From the IMG/VR virus record IMGVR_UViG_3300009103_001760, positions 1-36,500 of that record: DNA of 36,500 nt. One strand, given 5' to 3'. The notes beneath the pieces are model-generated. The model ran no database searches and was not told the DNA's origin. It saw only the letters and a list, made by a program, of their open reading frames with translations. How positions within the stretch are numbered: position 1 is the stretch's first letter; each line of letters starts with the position of its first letter. Positions 29,708 through 36,500 of this stretch are shown one piece after another. Source of the DNA: a virus. Made by a program: the position numbers and the translations under genes.

Positions 29708-29947
29708 ATGCCTAAATATTATGCTGAAACCATAACACATAAAATAATAGTAGATAGAAAACAGCCGGAAGAGGCTGCTAAGGCTTTAATTAGCTCAAAT
29801 CCAGACATTGCATACGATGCCATGAGAGGAAACGGTGCTATGTTTATATTTGTTAGTGAAACTGGCTTTGGTGCGGAATATAGAACGGATATGATGTTTG
29901 ATATAATTGAAATGGTTTACAAGATGAACCCGAGCGGAGATAAATGA
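29708..29947 (+). CDS. small protein of the 'MPKYY' type (second copy)
   Basis: A 79-residue protein beginning MPKYYAETITHKIIVDRKQP, then EEAAKALISSNP. It is a diverged relative of the protein at 7949, sharing MPKYY and the 'x-E-A-A-x-A-L' helix. It starts after GGGGGGTGAGG, 22 nt downstream of tmRNA. Function unknown. Confidence 0.7.
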   Translation: MPKYYAETITHKIIVDRKQPEEAAKALISSNPDIAYDAMRGNGAMFIFVSETGFGAEYRTDMMFDIIEMVYKMNPSGDK

Positions 29948-30276
29948 TGATATTAAAACTGACTCCCGTGGCACAAAAAGAAATAAAAAAAGCGATTGAT
30001 GGATACGAGGGAGAAAAGGAAAAATTTCTTAGAGTAATGATAGAGGGGGGTGGGTGCTCTGGATTTTCTTATAAGATTGTAATAGACGAAGAGAAATTTG
30101 AAGATGATAATGTAATTGAGGAGGGAGATATCAAGGTGCTGGTAGATAAAAAGAGTGCCCTTTATCTAGATGGAACAACCCTTGATTACCATGAGGACAT
30201 TTCTAAGAGAGGATTTGTATTCGACAACCCTAATGCGGTGAAATCATGTGGATGCGGCTCAAGCTTTCAGGCATAA
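29944..30276 (+). CDS. A-type Fe-S cluster carrier (IscA/ErpA/HesB family)
   Basis: A 110-residue protein with the three conserved Cys of A-type carriers: Cys38 in GGGCSGF and Cys102/Cys104 in SCGCGSSF. It passes Fe-S clusters from scaffold to target enzymes. HesB/IscA-like genes are known in several aquatic phages, where they may supply clusters to phage or host enzymes during infection. A purine site lies before the tandem ATGs (29944 and 29947, Met-Met); either could be used. Overlaps its neighbours by 4 and 31 nt. Confidence 0.93.
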   Translation: MMILKLTPVAQKEIKKAIDGYEGEKEKFLRVMIEGGGCSGFSYKIVIDEEKFEDDNVIEEGDIKVLVDKKSALYLDGTTLDYHEDISKRGFVFDNPNAVKSCGCGSSFQA

Positions 30277-30578
30277 AAGAAAGATTGTTTTTTTTTCTTT
30301 TAGTATGTATAGTCACAATAGGATGCGTGGATATTTATTGGGCCGTGAAAAATAAGGACGTATTGTATGAGGCGGAGCTAAACCCACTAGGGAAACTCCT
30401 AATAGGATGGGGAGGGGTCGAATTATTTGTGTCTTTGAAAATGTTTGGCACATTTTGTTTTTATGAGATTGCTAAGTTTTTATACTTACAGAATGAAAAA
30501 ATGGCATGGACATCAATAGTGATAATATTTATTATGCACCTATTTTTATTAAATATTTTGATGGGTGGTTACAATTAG
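30246..30578 (+). CDS. small multi-span membrane protein
   Basis: A 110-residue protein with three hydrophobic segments (about 13-33, 48-72 and 83-106) and the loop LYEAELNPLGKLLI. The ELNP motif in a short three-span protein resembles DUF5658-type proteins. Its start lies 31 nt inside the Fe-S carrier gene; ATG 30246 or 30252 is possible and neither has a strong Shine-Dalgarno. Function unknown. Confidence 0.6.
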   Translation: MWMRLKLSGIKERLFFFLLVCIVTIGCVDIYWAVKNKDVLYEAELNPLGKLLIGWGGVELFVSLKMFGTFCFYEIAKFLYLQNEKMAWTSIVIIFIMHLFLLNILMGGYN

Positions 30579-30596
30579 GAAAAAGGATATGTAGAC

Positions 30597-30824
30597 ATGG
30601 AAAATAATAATGTGATAAGTGCTGTATTTGCCCATTATGAGGCTAAAAGATTAGAGGCCTTAGCTAGGTTGCAATTATATACAATGAATCCTGCGGGAGT
30701 CGGAGATCATTCTAATATAGTAGAGGAAGCTGTAAATGCCCTTGCGGATTTAGATAGCGCATCTAGCGCCATTCAAACTCTATCTAGCCTAGCTGCCCAA
30801 CCCCCTGAAGATCAAACTAACTAA
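30597..30824 (+). CDS. small acidic helical protein
   Basis: A 75-residue Ala/Leu/Glu-rich protein, predicted to be nearly all helix (FAHYEAKRLEALARLQLY, then VEEAVNALADLDSASSAIQ). AAGGA lies about 11 nt upstream. No family recognised. The following 30 nt include a CTAACTAACTAA short repeat and the GAGGGG site of the next gene. Confidence 0.55.
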   Translation: MENNNVISAVFAHYEAKRLEALARLQLYTMNPAGVGDHSNIVEEAVNALADLDSASSAIQTLSSLAAQPPEDQTN

Positions 30825-30854
30825 CTAACTAAACCCAAATGAGAGGGGATCGCC

Positions 30855-32111
30855 ATGATCGATATCATACCGTCTTCTAGAAGAGATTTTTTAAGGCTAG
30901 GAAGCATAGGGGCTGGGATGTCAGCTATTGGATTATCAGACCTAGCCTTGTCACAAGAAAATCAGGCAGAATTAAAAGACAGTTCTGTTGTGTGGGTATG
31001 GCTCGGAGGAGGACCAACACAGTTTGAAACTTTTCACGCCCCAAAAGAAGACAGTGTTCCTGATGAGTATAGATCTGTTGGGGGTGCCTTAGTAGATAAA
31101 CCAACCGGGATGGCTTTTGGTTCTCATTGGCAAGATCTTATTAAACAGGCTCCTAAGCTAAATGTTGTAGATTCTTTTACTCATGGAGACTCTTCGCATA
31201 GACAGGCTACACATTGGGTTATGACCTCTCATCGCAACAACGAACGAAGTCAAACATCTAACTCTATGTTCCCATCTCACGGGTCTATTGTGTCTGCGGT
31301 CTATGGTGCCAACCACCCCAAGAACGGAGTACCTACATACGTTAAGCAGGGTAGAATAGAAGGTGAAGATCCGGCGTGGCTGGGTGGTGCATACAAACCC
31401 TTTGATCCTTCAAATAAGGATAATCTAACACCCAGAGTAGATATGGATAGATTTACAAACAGAAATAAACTATTAAAGTCCCTTGAAGGTGTTAATATCC
31501 CCAGTGCGTCGGCGGACTCTGTTACTAAGTTCAATCAGCAGGCTTTTGATGTTATCCTCGGTACAGCTAAAGATGCCTTTGATCTTGATAAAGAAGATCT
31601 AAAAATGAAGGAAGCCTATGGCGACACTTCAATTGGCAAACAACTTCTACTGGCTAGACGATTATGTCAGTTTGGAACAAGGTTTGTGACTATAAATTAT
31701 GGTGGTTGGGATATGCATAGCAATATTGCCAACGCACTAAAGGGAAGGGTGCCTCCGCTTGATAAAGCCCTTGCTGCATTTGTTGAAGATGTACATCAGC
31801 AAGGTTTGAATGAAAAGATTCTCTTAATTGTTACGGGAGAATTTGGTAGAACTAAGTTAAATGCCAATGGCGGTCGTGATCACTGGCCTTCCATTTCTAC
31901 TATGCTTATGTCTGGTGGTAGGTATGATAGCGGCAGAGTTATTGGTAAGGCTGATAAATCCTATACCCCAAAAGAAAGTCCGTTTGGGCCTATTGACGTC
32001 GCCGCTACAATGTTCGATCACTTTGGTATTCCAGAGGGAATTCAAAAAACTGACAATGGGGGTCGTCCACGATATTTGTTAGAGGGAGAGGCGAAAGTTA
32101 TTTTATCATGA
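30855..32111 (+). CDS. DUF1501 protein with Tat signal peptide, copy 1
   Basis: A 418-residue protein of the DUF1501 family (alkaline-phosphatase/sulfatase-like superfamily), especially numerous in Planctomycetes. The N-terminus SRRDFLRLG followed by a hydrophobic stretch and a small-residue cleavage region is a twin-arginine signal, so the protein would be exported folded. Family landmarks are VWVWLGGGPTQFETF, LINYGGWDMH-type segment (here ITNYGGWDMH-like, around 272-282), GEFGRT and GGRDHWP. The enzymatic activity of DUF1501 is not established. GAGGGG precedes the ATG. It overlaps copy 2 by 4 nt. Such a protein in a phage suggests acquisition from the host. Confidence 0.9.
   Translation: MIDIIPSSRRDFLRLGSIGAGMSAIGLSDLALSQENQAELKDSSVVWVWLGGGPTQFETFHAPKEDSVPDEYRSVGGALVDKPTGMAFGSHWQDLIKQAPKLNVVDSFTHGDSSHRQATHWVMTSHRNNERSQTSNSMFPSHGSIVSAVYGANHPKNGVPTYVKQGRIEGEDPAWLGGAYKPFDPSNKDNLTPRVDMDRFTNRNKLLKSLEGVNIPSASADSVTKFNQQAFDVILGTAKDAFDLDKEDLKMKEAYGDTSIGKQLLLARRLCQFGTRFVTINYGGWDMHSNIANALKGRVPPLDKALAAFVEDVHQQGLNEKILLIVTGEFGRTKLNANGGRDHWPSISTMLMSGGRYDSGRVIGKADKSYTPKESPFGPIDVAATMFDHFGIPEGIQKTDNGGRPRYLLEGEAKVILS
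32091..32106 (+). repeat. 16-bp direct repeat, copy A
   Basis: GCGAAAGTTATTTTAT occurs here, overlapping the last codons of DUF1501 copy 1 just before the copy 2 start, and again identically at 33325-33340 just before the next small gene. The two copies bracket DUF1501 copy 2. Confidence 0.85.
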
Positions 32112-33319
32112 GAAGAAGAGGATTTATAGCGACTACAGCAGGTGTTCTCGGATTACTAAATAGCCTAGAAGCCAACCAAGATGAGCTTAAAAAGAATGGT
32201 AAGTCTGCAATTCTGCTGTGGATGGGGGGTGGGCCCTCAACCATGGATATTTGGGATCTAAAACCCGGAGCACCTACAGGAGGGCCATTTCGACCTATTA
32301 CTACTACCGGGGATGCCCAAATTAGCGAACATATGCCACTAATGGCAAAGCAAATGCATCATATGGCAATCATTCGCTCCATGAGTACCAGAGAGGCTGA
32401 CCACTCACGAGGACGATACTATATGCACACGGGATATGTTCCAAACCCTAACATGGAACATCCTAGCTATGGATCTGTATTGTCAAGTCAGTTACAAAGA
32501 GAGGAGCTAACTATTCCACAGTTCGTGTCTGTGGGTGGAGGCAGTATTGGAGCGGGGTTTTTAGGAATGAAGCACTCTCCTTTTGTTGTCAATAGCGATG
32601 GCAGAGTGAAAAATCTAGATATGAAGGTTGATGAAAGATTTTACCAGCGTGCTTTTGCGTTGGACCTGATTGAAGATAATTTTATAAAACAAAACAGGGG
32701 AAGCCTAGCCAAAGACCACAGAGATATCGTCAAGCAGGCTTTTGATGTTCTGACTAGTGAACAGATGAATGCCTTTAAAGTCGACGGGGAACCAGAGAAC
32801 ACTAAGGAGAGATATGGCAACAACAATTTCGGCAAGGGATGTTTGATGGCCCGCCGCTTAGTTGAGGCAGGAGTGCCTTTTATAGAAGTAAATCTTGGGG
32901 GATGGGACAATCATCAGAATATTTTCCCAATCCTTAAGGACAGTAAGCTGCCAATATTAGATCAGGGCATGAGTGCTCTTATTGAAGATCTCGAACTGCG
33001 AGGATTACTAAAAGACACAGCTATTATCTGGATGGGAGAATTCAGTCGAACCCCACGTATAAATGGCAACGCAGGACGAGACCACTGGGCTCGTAGCTGG
33101 AGTATCGTCGTTGGGGGAGCAGGAATGAAGGGTGGTATAGCCGTAGGAGAAACAAGTGACGATGGTACAAAAGTTGAATCAGAACCATACAGTTCTCAGG
33201 ATGTCATGGCCTCGGTTTGTAAGGCTCTTGGAATTTCCCTGCAAACTACCTTTACTAGCAATAGTGGCAGGCCAATGAAAATCGCCAATTCTGGAAAGAT
33301 TATCAAAAATTTATTTTAG
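32108..33319 (+). CDS. DUF1501 protein with Tat-like signal peptide, copy 2
   Basis: A 403-residue DUF1501 protein. The N-terminus MRRRGFIATTAGVLGLLNSL has a twin-arginine pattern with a short hydrophobic region. The core repeats the landmarks of copy 1: ILLWMGGGPSTMDIWD, NLGGWDNH, GEFSRTP and AGRDHW, with a conserved pattern of Asp/His residues that could bind metals. The two proteins differ substantially, so if they arose by duplication it is not recent, or they were acquired separately as a host pair. In planctomycetes, DUF1501 genes often lie beside DUF1549/1553 genes. None is seen here. Confidence 0.9.
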   Translation: MRRRGFIATTAGVLGLLNSLEANQDELKKNGKSAILLWMGGGPSTMDIWDLKPGAPTGGPFRPITTTGDAQISEHMPLMAKQMHHMAIIRSMSTREADHSRGRYYMHTGYVPNPNMEHPSYGSVLSSQLQREELTIPQFVSVGGGSIGAGFLGMKHSPFVVNSDGRVKNLDMKVDERFYQRAFALDLIEDNFIKQNRGSLAKDHRDIVKQAFDVLTSEQMNAFKVDGEPENTKERYGNNNFGKGCLMARRLVEAGVPFIEVNLGGWDNHQNIFPILKDSKLPILDQGMSALIEDLELRGLLKDTAIIWMGEFSRTPRINGNAGRDHWARSWSIVVGGAGMKGGIAVGETSDDGTKVESEPYSSQDVMASVCKALGISLQTTFTSNSGRPMKIANSGKIIKNLF

Positions 33320-33324
33320 GGGGA

Positions 33325-33340
33325 GCGAAAGTTATTTTAT
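33325..33340 (+). repeat. 16-bp direct repeat, copy B
   Basis: Exact second copy of the 16-mer at 32091-32106, located one base before the ATG of the 33342 gene and preceded by GGGGGA, similar to the GGGAGAG before copy A. It marks the end of the segment that contains DUF1501 copy 2. Confidence 0.85.
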
Positions 33341-33341
33341 A

Positions 33342-33509
33342 ATGAACAAATACATACAGGCTATTTTTGAATATTTTAAATCCAAGTCTCGATATTGGTA
33401 TGAAGACCCAAAAACTGGAGAGAGATATTACTATAAAAGAAAAGGTGTGTACAAAAAGAATGGGCGAATTCTTCGTCGAGTAAGAGGCTCTGACACTTCC
33501 AAAGGATAA
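33342..33509 (+). CDS. very basic 55-residue protein
   Basis: A short ORF directly after repeat copy B. The product is rich in Lys, Arg and Tyr (for example YWYEDPKTGERYYYKRKG, then KKNGRILRRVRG). This 'W-Y-D/E-D-P-x-T-G' beginning looks like a short WW-like or viral basic domain, but I do not recognise it. It could bind nucleic acid. GGGGGAGC lies upstream. Confidence 0.5.
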   Translation: MNKYIQAIFEYFKSKSRYWYEDPKTGERYYYKRKGVYKKNGRILRRVRGSDTSKG

Positions 33510-33532
33510 TTTTATAAACTAAGGAGAAAAAA

Positions 33533-33874
33533 ATGAAGTCAACAATTTTTATTATTATTATGCTGATGTCGTCAGCAGTTTACGGTCAGCAAGAACAAAA
33601 AGCTCAGGAAGAAAGCAAAGCGAAGCCTAAGAAGCCACCGATTGATGTTACTGAACTTATCTTTAATAGGATGGATTCCAATCGCAATGGTTCGCTTTCC
33701 CTAAAGGAATTTAAAGCAGCTTTTCCACGACTGCGACAAAGTTCTATTGGTAGCAGCCGAGGACGCACCCGTGGATTTGACGGCAAGACACCCAGCTTTA
33801 AGCCCGAAGGAGGTACTCGCTCAAGAGGAAGGTCTTCTCGCGGCAATCGTGGTTCTAGCAGAAGTCGAAGATAA
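33533..33874 (+). CDS. secreted EF-hand protein with Arg/Gly/Ser-rich tail
   Basis: A 113-residue protein with a signal peptide (residues 1-18, ending VYGQ), a low-complexity Lys/Glu/Pro linker, one EF-hand calcium loop DSNRNGSLSLKEF (Asp1, Asn3, Asn5, Ser7, Ser9, Glu12 positions filled) and a tail of Arg/Gly/Ser repeats (RSRGRSSRGNRGSSRSRR). Single EF-hand exported proteins with this architecture are typical of Planctomycetes. AAGGAG precedes the ATG. Role unknown, perhaps binding envelope or extracellular polymers through Ca2+. Confidence 0.82.
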   Translation: MKSTIFIIIMLMSSAVYGQQEQKAQEESKAKPKKPPIDVTELIFNRMDSNRNGSLSLKEFKAAFPRLRQSSIGSSRGRTRGFDGKTPSFKPEGGTRSRGRSSRGNRGSSRSRR

Positions 33875-33892
33875 TATCAGGAGGGGTAAACT

Positions 33893-34213
33893 ATGAAATT
33901 TTTTTTAACATTGGTAGTTTGTCTTTTTGTGGCTGGGGTCACCATGGCCCAAGAGCCTAATCCTAGACTAAAGAACTTTAGATATGGAACAGGTAAAGCT
34001 ATCTGGTGGGAAACCCCAAGAGCAGTTCCGCAGCCACGTACTCAGATGTCTTATTATCCTCCCTCGATAAGATATTATTCCCCGATGCCATACTACCATA
34101 GGCACCATCCACATTGTCGCTGCTACAATTGCTTCCATCGCAATCAGCAGATGATGATGTGGCAGTTGCAAATGAACCCAAATAAGTTTTTCTTTTTCCA
34201 ATTTAGATTTTAA
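33893..34213 (+). CDS. secreted Tyr/His/Pro-rich small protein
   Basis: A 106-residue protein with a signal peptide (residues 1-19, TLVVCLFVAGVTMAQ) and then a Tyr/Pro/His/Met-rich mature part including MPYYHRHHPHCRCYNCFHR, which has a Cys/His cluster that could bind metal. The C-terminus is very aromatic (KFFFFQFRF). AGGAGGGG precedes the ATG. No family recognised. It looks like a small structural or adhesive exported protein. Confidence 0.7.
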   Translation: MKFFLTLVVCLFVAGVTMAQEPNPRLKNFRYGTGKAIWWETPRAVPQPRTQMSYYPPSIRYYSPMPYYHRHHPHCRCYNCFHRNQQMMMWQLQMNPNKFFFFQFRF

Positions 34214-34223
34214 GAGCTTTAGT

Positions 34224-34454
34224 ATGTTTAAAAAAATAATGATATACATGGTATTTCTTTTTTTAATTTCGTCTAATGTTTTCTTGTGTTCATACATTTC
34301 AAGACTTGATAAGAAAATAGAAAGTCAAAATGAAAAAATAAAATCAACGAAACAGTCTTTAGAAGTATTGGAATCACAGGTGGGATATCTGATGATCAAG
34401 AGGATAAATGAATTTTTGTATAATAGAGAAGATAGTGCAGGGTTAAACTACTAG
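34224..34454 (+). CDS. membrane-anchored coiled-coil protein
   Basis: A 76-residue protein with one N-terminal transmembrane segment (IMIYMVFLFLISSNVFLCSY) and a following coiled coil (DKKIESQNEKIKSTKQSLEV). This resembles the small Rz-like or spanin-type topology but lacks diagnostic features, and no overlapping outer-membrane partner is seen. AAGAG lies before the start. Last gene of the exported block. Confidence 0.6.
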   Translation: MFKKIMIYMVFLFLISSNVFLCSYISRLDKKIESQNEKIKSTKQSLEVLESQVGYLMIKRINEFLYNREDSAGLNY

Positions 34455-34461
34455 AAAGTAT

Positions 34462-35154
34462 ATGAAAAAATTATTAGACGATCTTGGTCCTTGGCATTTC
34501 GATTTTGAAATAACCGATGGTATAGAAACTAATCTTTCAACTAATAGGTCAAAGATTTCATTTCGAAAACCTAAAGGGCAGTGGCTCAGGATAATGTCGG
34601 AGGTAGATATTGATGCGTCAAATTCTAATATGCTAGATTGTGGATGTAATTCTGGCGCAATGTGTTTTTTTGCTGCTAAGGATGGTTTTAATTTGTGTGT
34701 AGGGGTTGACGCCCACAAACACTGGATTGATCAGGCTGAGTTTGTTTGGGATTGTCAAAGTCAAGATATTCAAAAAAAGATAACTTTCATTAAGGAAGAT
34801 ATTCAGAACTATAAATCAGATATTGAATTTGATTTAGTGCTTTTCAATGGCATTTTTTATCATCTTGCGCACCCAATATACACGCTAGAAAAAATCACTA
34901 AAATCATTAAGCCTAATGGTTGGATAGCAATTAATACCGCCGCAGGTAAAGATAACAAGGGTAATTTAAAAGTACAAACCGAAGGTACTGCACCTATGTC
35001 TGGAATACACGGACTTTCTATACGTCCCGATGGCCCAGATGTTTTGATAACGATTTTGAGATGGCTTGGGTTTCATAAATTTAAAATATTTGATAAGTCA
35101 AATTCTGAATTGTCAGAGAGTCGCGTAGAAATAATAGCAAAAAAACTTAGGTAG
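34462..35154 (+). CDS. class I SAM-dependent methyltransferase
   Basis: A 230-residue methyltransferase. The N-terminus DLGPWHFDFEI, then the SAM motif MLDCGCNSGAMCFFAAKDGF, GVDAHKHWIDQA and LFNGIFYHLAHP form the order seen in Methyltransf_23 and DUF1698 (CmoB-like) proteins. Similar genes occur in aquatic phages beside glycosyltransferases. Substrate not readable. It starts a second sugar-related block after the exported proteins. Confidence 0.8.
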   Translation: MKKLLDDLGPWHFDFEITDGIETNLSTNRSKISFRKPKGQWLRIMSEVDIDASNSNMLDCGCNSGAMCFFAAKDGFNLCVGVDAHKHWIDQAEFVWDCQSQDIQKKITFIKEDIQNYKSDIEFDLVLFNGIFYHLAHPIYTLEKITKIIKPNGWIAINTAAGKDNKGNLKVQTEGTAPMSGIHGLSIRPDGPDVLITILRWLGFHKFKIFDKSNSELSESRVEIIAKKLR

Positions 35155-35164
35155 GAAATTTACA

Positions 35165-36232
35165 GTGGATATTAATCTAATGGCCCCAATAAATTCCTTG
35201 GGGTATGGGGTGGCCGGTCTAAATATACTAAAGCAACTCTCAAAAAAAGCGTCTGTTTCTTTTTTTCCTATAGGAAATCCCGAACTGTCTCAAGAAGACG
35301 CTGAAGTCATTAATTCCTTGGCGATTAATGCTCAAACAAAGTTCTCTGCAAAAGCCCCCTGCGTGAAAATTTGGCACCAGTTTGACATGGCTGTTCAGGT
35401 CGGAAATGGTTTAAGGTGTGGGATGCCTATATTTGAACTTGATAAATTTAAAGAAAACGAGACTCATCATCTAAATAGCTTGGATAAAATCTTTGTTTGC
35501 TCAAAGTGGGCGAAAGAAGTTGTCTTAAATAATACAAAAGTAAAAGATGTTAGTGTTTGTCCTCTTGGTGTTGACTCTGAAACATTCTACCCAAAAGATT
35601 CCAGTGCAGAAGATGATGCCACGGTATTTTTCAACTGTGGTAAGTGGGAATTTAGAAAAGGCCACGACATTTTACCTGAAATTTTCAATAAGGCTTTTGA
35701 TTCCTCTGATAACGTTAAGTTGGTAATGATGAATCATAACCCTTTCTTAAAGCCAGATCAGCAGGAAGAATGGGTGTCTATGTATAGAAATTCCAAGTTG
35801 AAAGATAAAATATTTTTTGTTGGTAGAGCCCCTCATCACAATCAAGTTGCTGACGTTATGAGATCTGTTGATTGTGGCATCTTTCCTTCTAGGGCAGAGG
35901 GGTGGAATCTAGAAGCAATAGAATTAATGTCATGTGCTAAAGATGTTATAATAACAAATTATTCGGCACACACAGAATTTTGTAACGAAGATAATTCATA
36001 TTTAATTAAAACAAATGACTTAGAAACAGCTTATGATGGCATGTGGTTTAAGGGAGATGGCAATTGGGCAAAGATGGGAGAAGATCAAGTAGATCAAGCA
36101 GTTGAGCACATGAGAGCTGTTCATAAGAAAAAGAAGGAAGAGGGAAAAATATATAATAGTCAGGGAGTAGAGACAGCACAAAAGTTTTCATGGGAAAATT
36201 CAGCCGATAAAATATTGGGAGCAATATCATAA
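35165..36232 (+). CDS. GT4-family glycosyltransferase
   Basis: A 355-residue GT-B enzyme: NSLGYGVAGLNIL near the N-terminus, VCSKWAKEVV and VCPLGVDSETFYP at the domain junction, FNCGKWEFRKGHDIL, then FPSRAEGWNLEAIELMSC, the GT4 E-x7-E motif (E-G-W-N-L-E-A-I-E). The start is GTG 35165, with AGGAA at 8-12 nt upstream; no earlier ATG gives the N-terminal beta strand. It probably transfers a sugar onto a growing glycan. A 1-nt overlap leads into the next gene. Confidence 0.88.
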   Translation: MDINLMAPINSLGYGVAGLNILKQLSKKASVSFFPIGNPELSQEDAEVINSLAINAQTKFSAKAPCVKIWHQFDMAVQVGNGLRCGMPIFELDKFKENETHHLNSLDKIFVCSKWAKEVVLNNTKVKDVSVCPLGVDSETFYPKDSSAEDDATVFFNCGKWEFRKGHDILPEIFNKAFDSSDNVKLVMMNHNPFLKPDQQEEWVSMYRNSKLKDKIFFVGRAPHHNQVADVMRSVDCGIFPSRAEGWNLEAIELMSCAKDVIITNYSAHTEFCNEDNSYLIKTNDLETAYDGMWFKGDGNWAKMGEDQVDQAVEHMRAVHKKKKEEGKIYNSQGVETAQKFSWENSADKILGAIS

Positions 36233-36500
36233 TGATAGTTGGGTTTACGTGTTCTTCCTTCGACCTATTACACACAGGTCATGTGTTGATGTTAAAGGAA
36301 TGTAAAGATAATTGTGATAAGTTAATTGTTGGTTTGCAGTCTGATCCAACTATTGATAGGCCAGAAAAAAACAAGCCCGTACAAAGTATCTTTGAAAGAT
36401 TTTTACAATTGGATGCAATCAAATATGTAGACCAAATATCTTTTTACGACACAGAGGACGACCTTCTTCAGCTTTTGAGATACGTTAGACCAGATATCAG
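36232..36500 (+). CDS. HxGH-type cytidylyltransferase (TagD/RfaE-C-like), 3' truncated by window edge
   Basis: The 89 visible residues open MIVGFTCSSFDLLHTGHV, in which HTGH (14-17) is the nucleotidyltransferase catalytic motif of glycerol-3-phosphate cytidylyltransferases and the C-terminal domain of HldE. GLQSDPTIDRPEKNKP follows, as in TagD-like enzymes. The frame is open to the last base. Substrate (glycerol phosphate, heptose phosphate or another) is undetermined. It belongs with the GT4 gene before it. Confidence 0.85.
   Translation, partial: MIVGFTCSSFDLLHTGHVLMLKECKDNCDKLIVGLQSDPTIDRPEKNKPVQSIFERFLQLDAIKYVDQISFYDTEDDLLQLLRYVRPDI

Noticed and set aside
30855-33319. Naming the DUF1501 proteins as sulfatases
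   Set aside because: The superfamily resemblance is structural. The Cys/Ser formylglycine motif of sulfatases (C/S-x-P-x-R) is not visible, so no activity is assigned.
1-36500. CRISPR array, insertion sequence, integrase or attachment site
   Set aside because: No regularly spaced repeats, transposase motifs or recombinase gene were seen; the only long direct repeat found is the 16-mer at 32091/33325.

Overview
The window is best read as part of a large tailed-phage genome. Every recognised gene lies on the + strand, mostly with stop/start overlaps of 1-13 nt, and many genes are very small. It carries a T4-type rIIA/rIIB pair, an HNH endonuclease, likely virion proteins, a tRNA, a tmRNA and a degenerate tRNA-like locus. 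The DNA is AT-rich and ATA codons are common. Two tandem DUF1501 proteins with Tat-type signal peptides, plus a small secreted EF-hand protein, are typical of Planctomycetes. A planctomycete (perhaps aquatic) host is therefore an inference, not a demonstration.

Layout. 1-3.1 kb: the tail of an M28 peptidase, a short UDP-glucose dehydrogenase, an HNH endonuclease, a 2OG-Fe oxygenase and small ORFs, ending in tRNA-Ile(UAU). 3.2-4.6 kb: small phage ORFs. 4.6-7.8 kb: a promoter, rIIA-like, rIIB-like and a terminator hairpin. 7.8-11.3 kb: very small genes, a secreted trypsin-like protease and an actin/Hsp70-fold ATPase. 11.3-13.7 kb: three tandem paralogous beta-rich proteins and a partner, probably virion components. 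13.7-29.3 kb: a long glycan operon behind a near-consensus sigma70-type promoter. 29.3-30.8 kb: tmRNA, an IscA-type Fe-S carrier and small genes. 30.8-34.5 kb: an exported-protein block (two DUF1501 proteins, an EF-hand protein, a Tyr/His-rich protein and a membrane coiled coil). 34.5-36.5 kb: the start of another glycan segment (methyltransferase, GT4, HxGH cytidylyltransferase cut by the window edge).

The main system is the glycan operon. It contains five or six glycosyltransferase-like proteins (GT2, exostosin/GT47-like, GT32, a GT29/sialyltransferase-like protein and two R-x-D type proteins), two methyltransferases, a FemAB/GNAT-like acyltransferase, a PLP sugar aminotransferase, a NeuB/SpsE-type nonulosonate synthase lacking the SAF domain, an SpsF-type cytidylyltransferase, a TIM-barrel isomerase/epimerase, two SDR families, a PFK-family kinase with the PPi-type PKTVDND motif, a HAD phosphatase, a sugar-nucleotide transferase and a GDP-fucose synthase-like enzyme. 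Together these suggest that the phage makes, activates and transfers a sialic-acid-like sugar plus a deoxysugar, to decorate either its virion or the infected cell surface. The downstream half of the operon lies exactly between a fused or interrupted tRNA (20870-21005) and the tmRNA (29345-29685), which suggests it was acquired as a cassette.

No gene-free stretch exceeds 300 bases apart from the tmRNA gene. No CRISPR array, insertion sequence, integrase or replication origin was seen.
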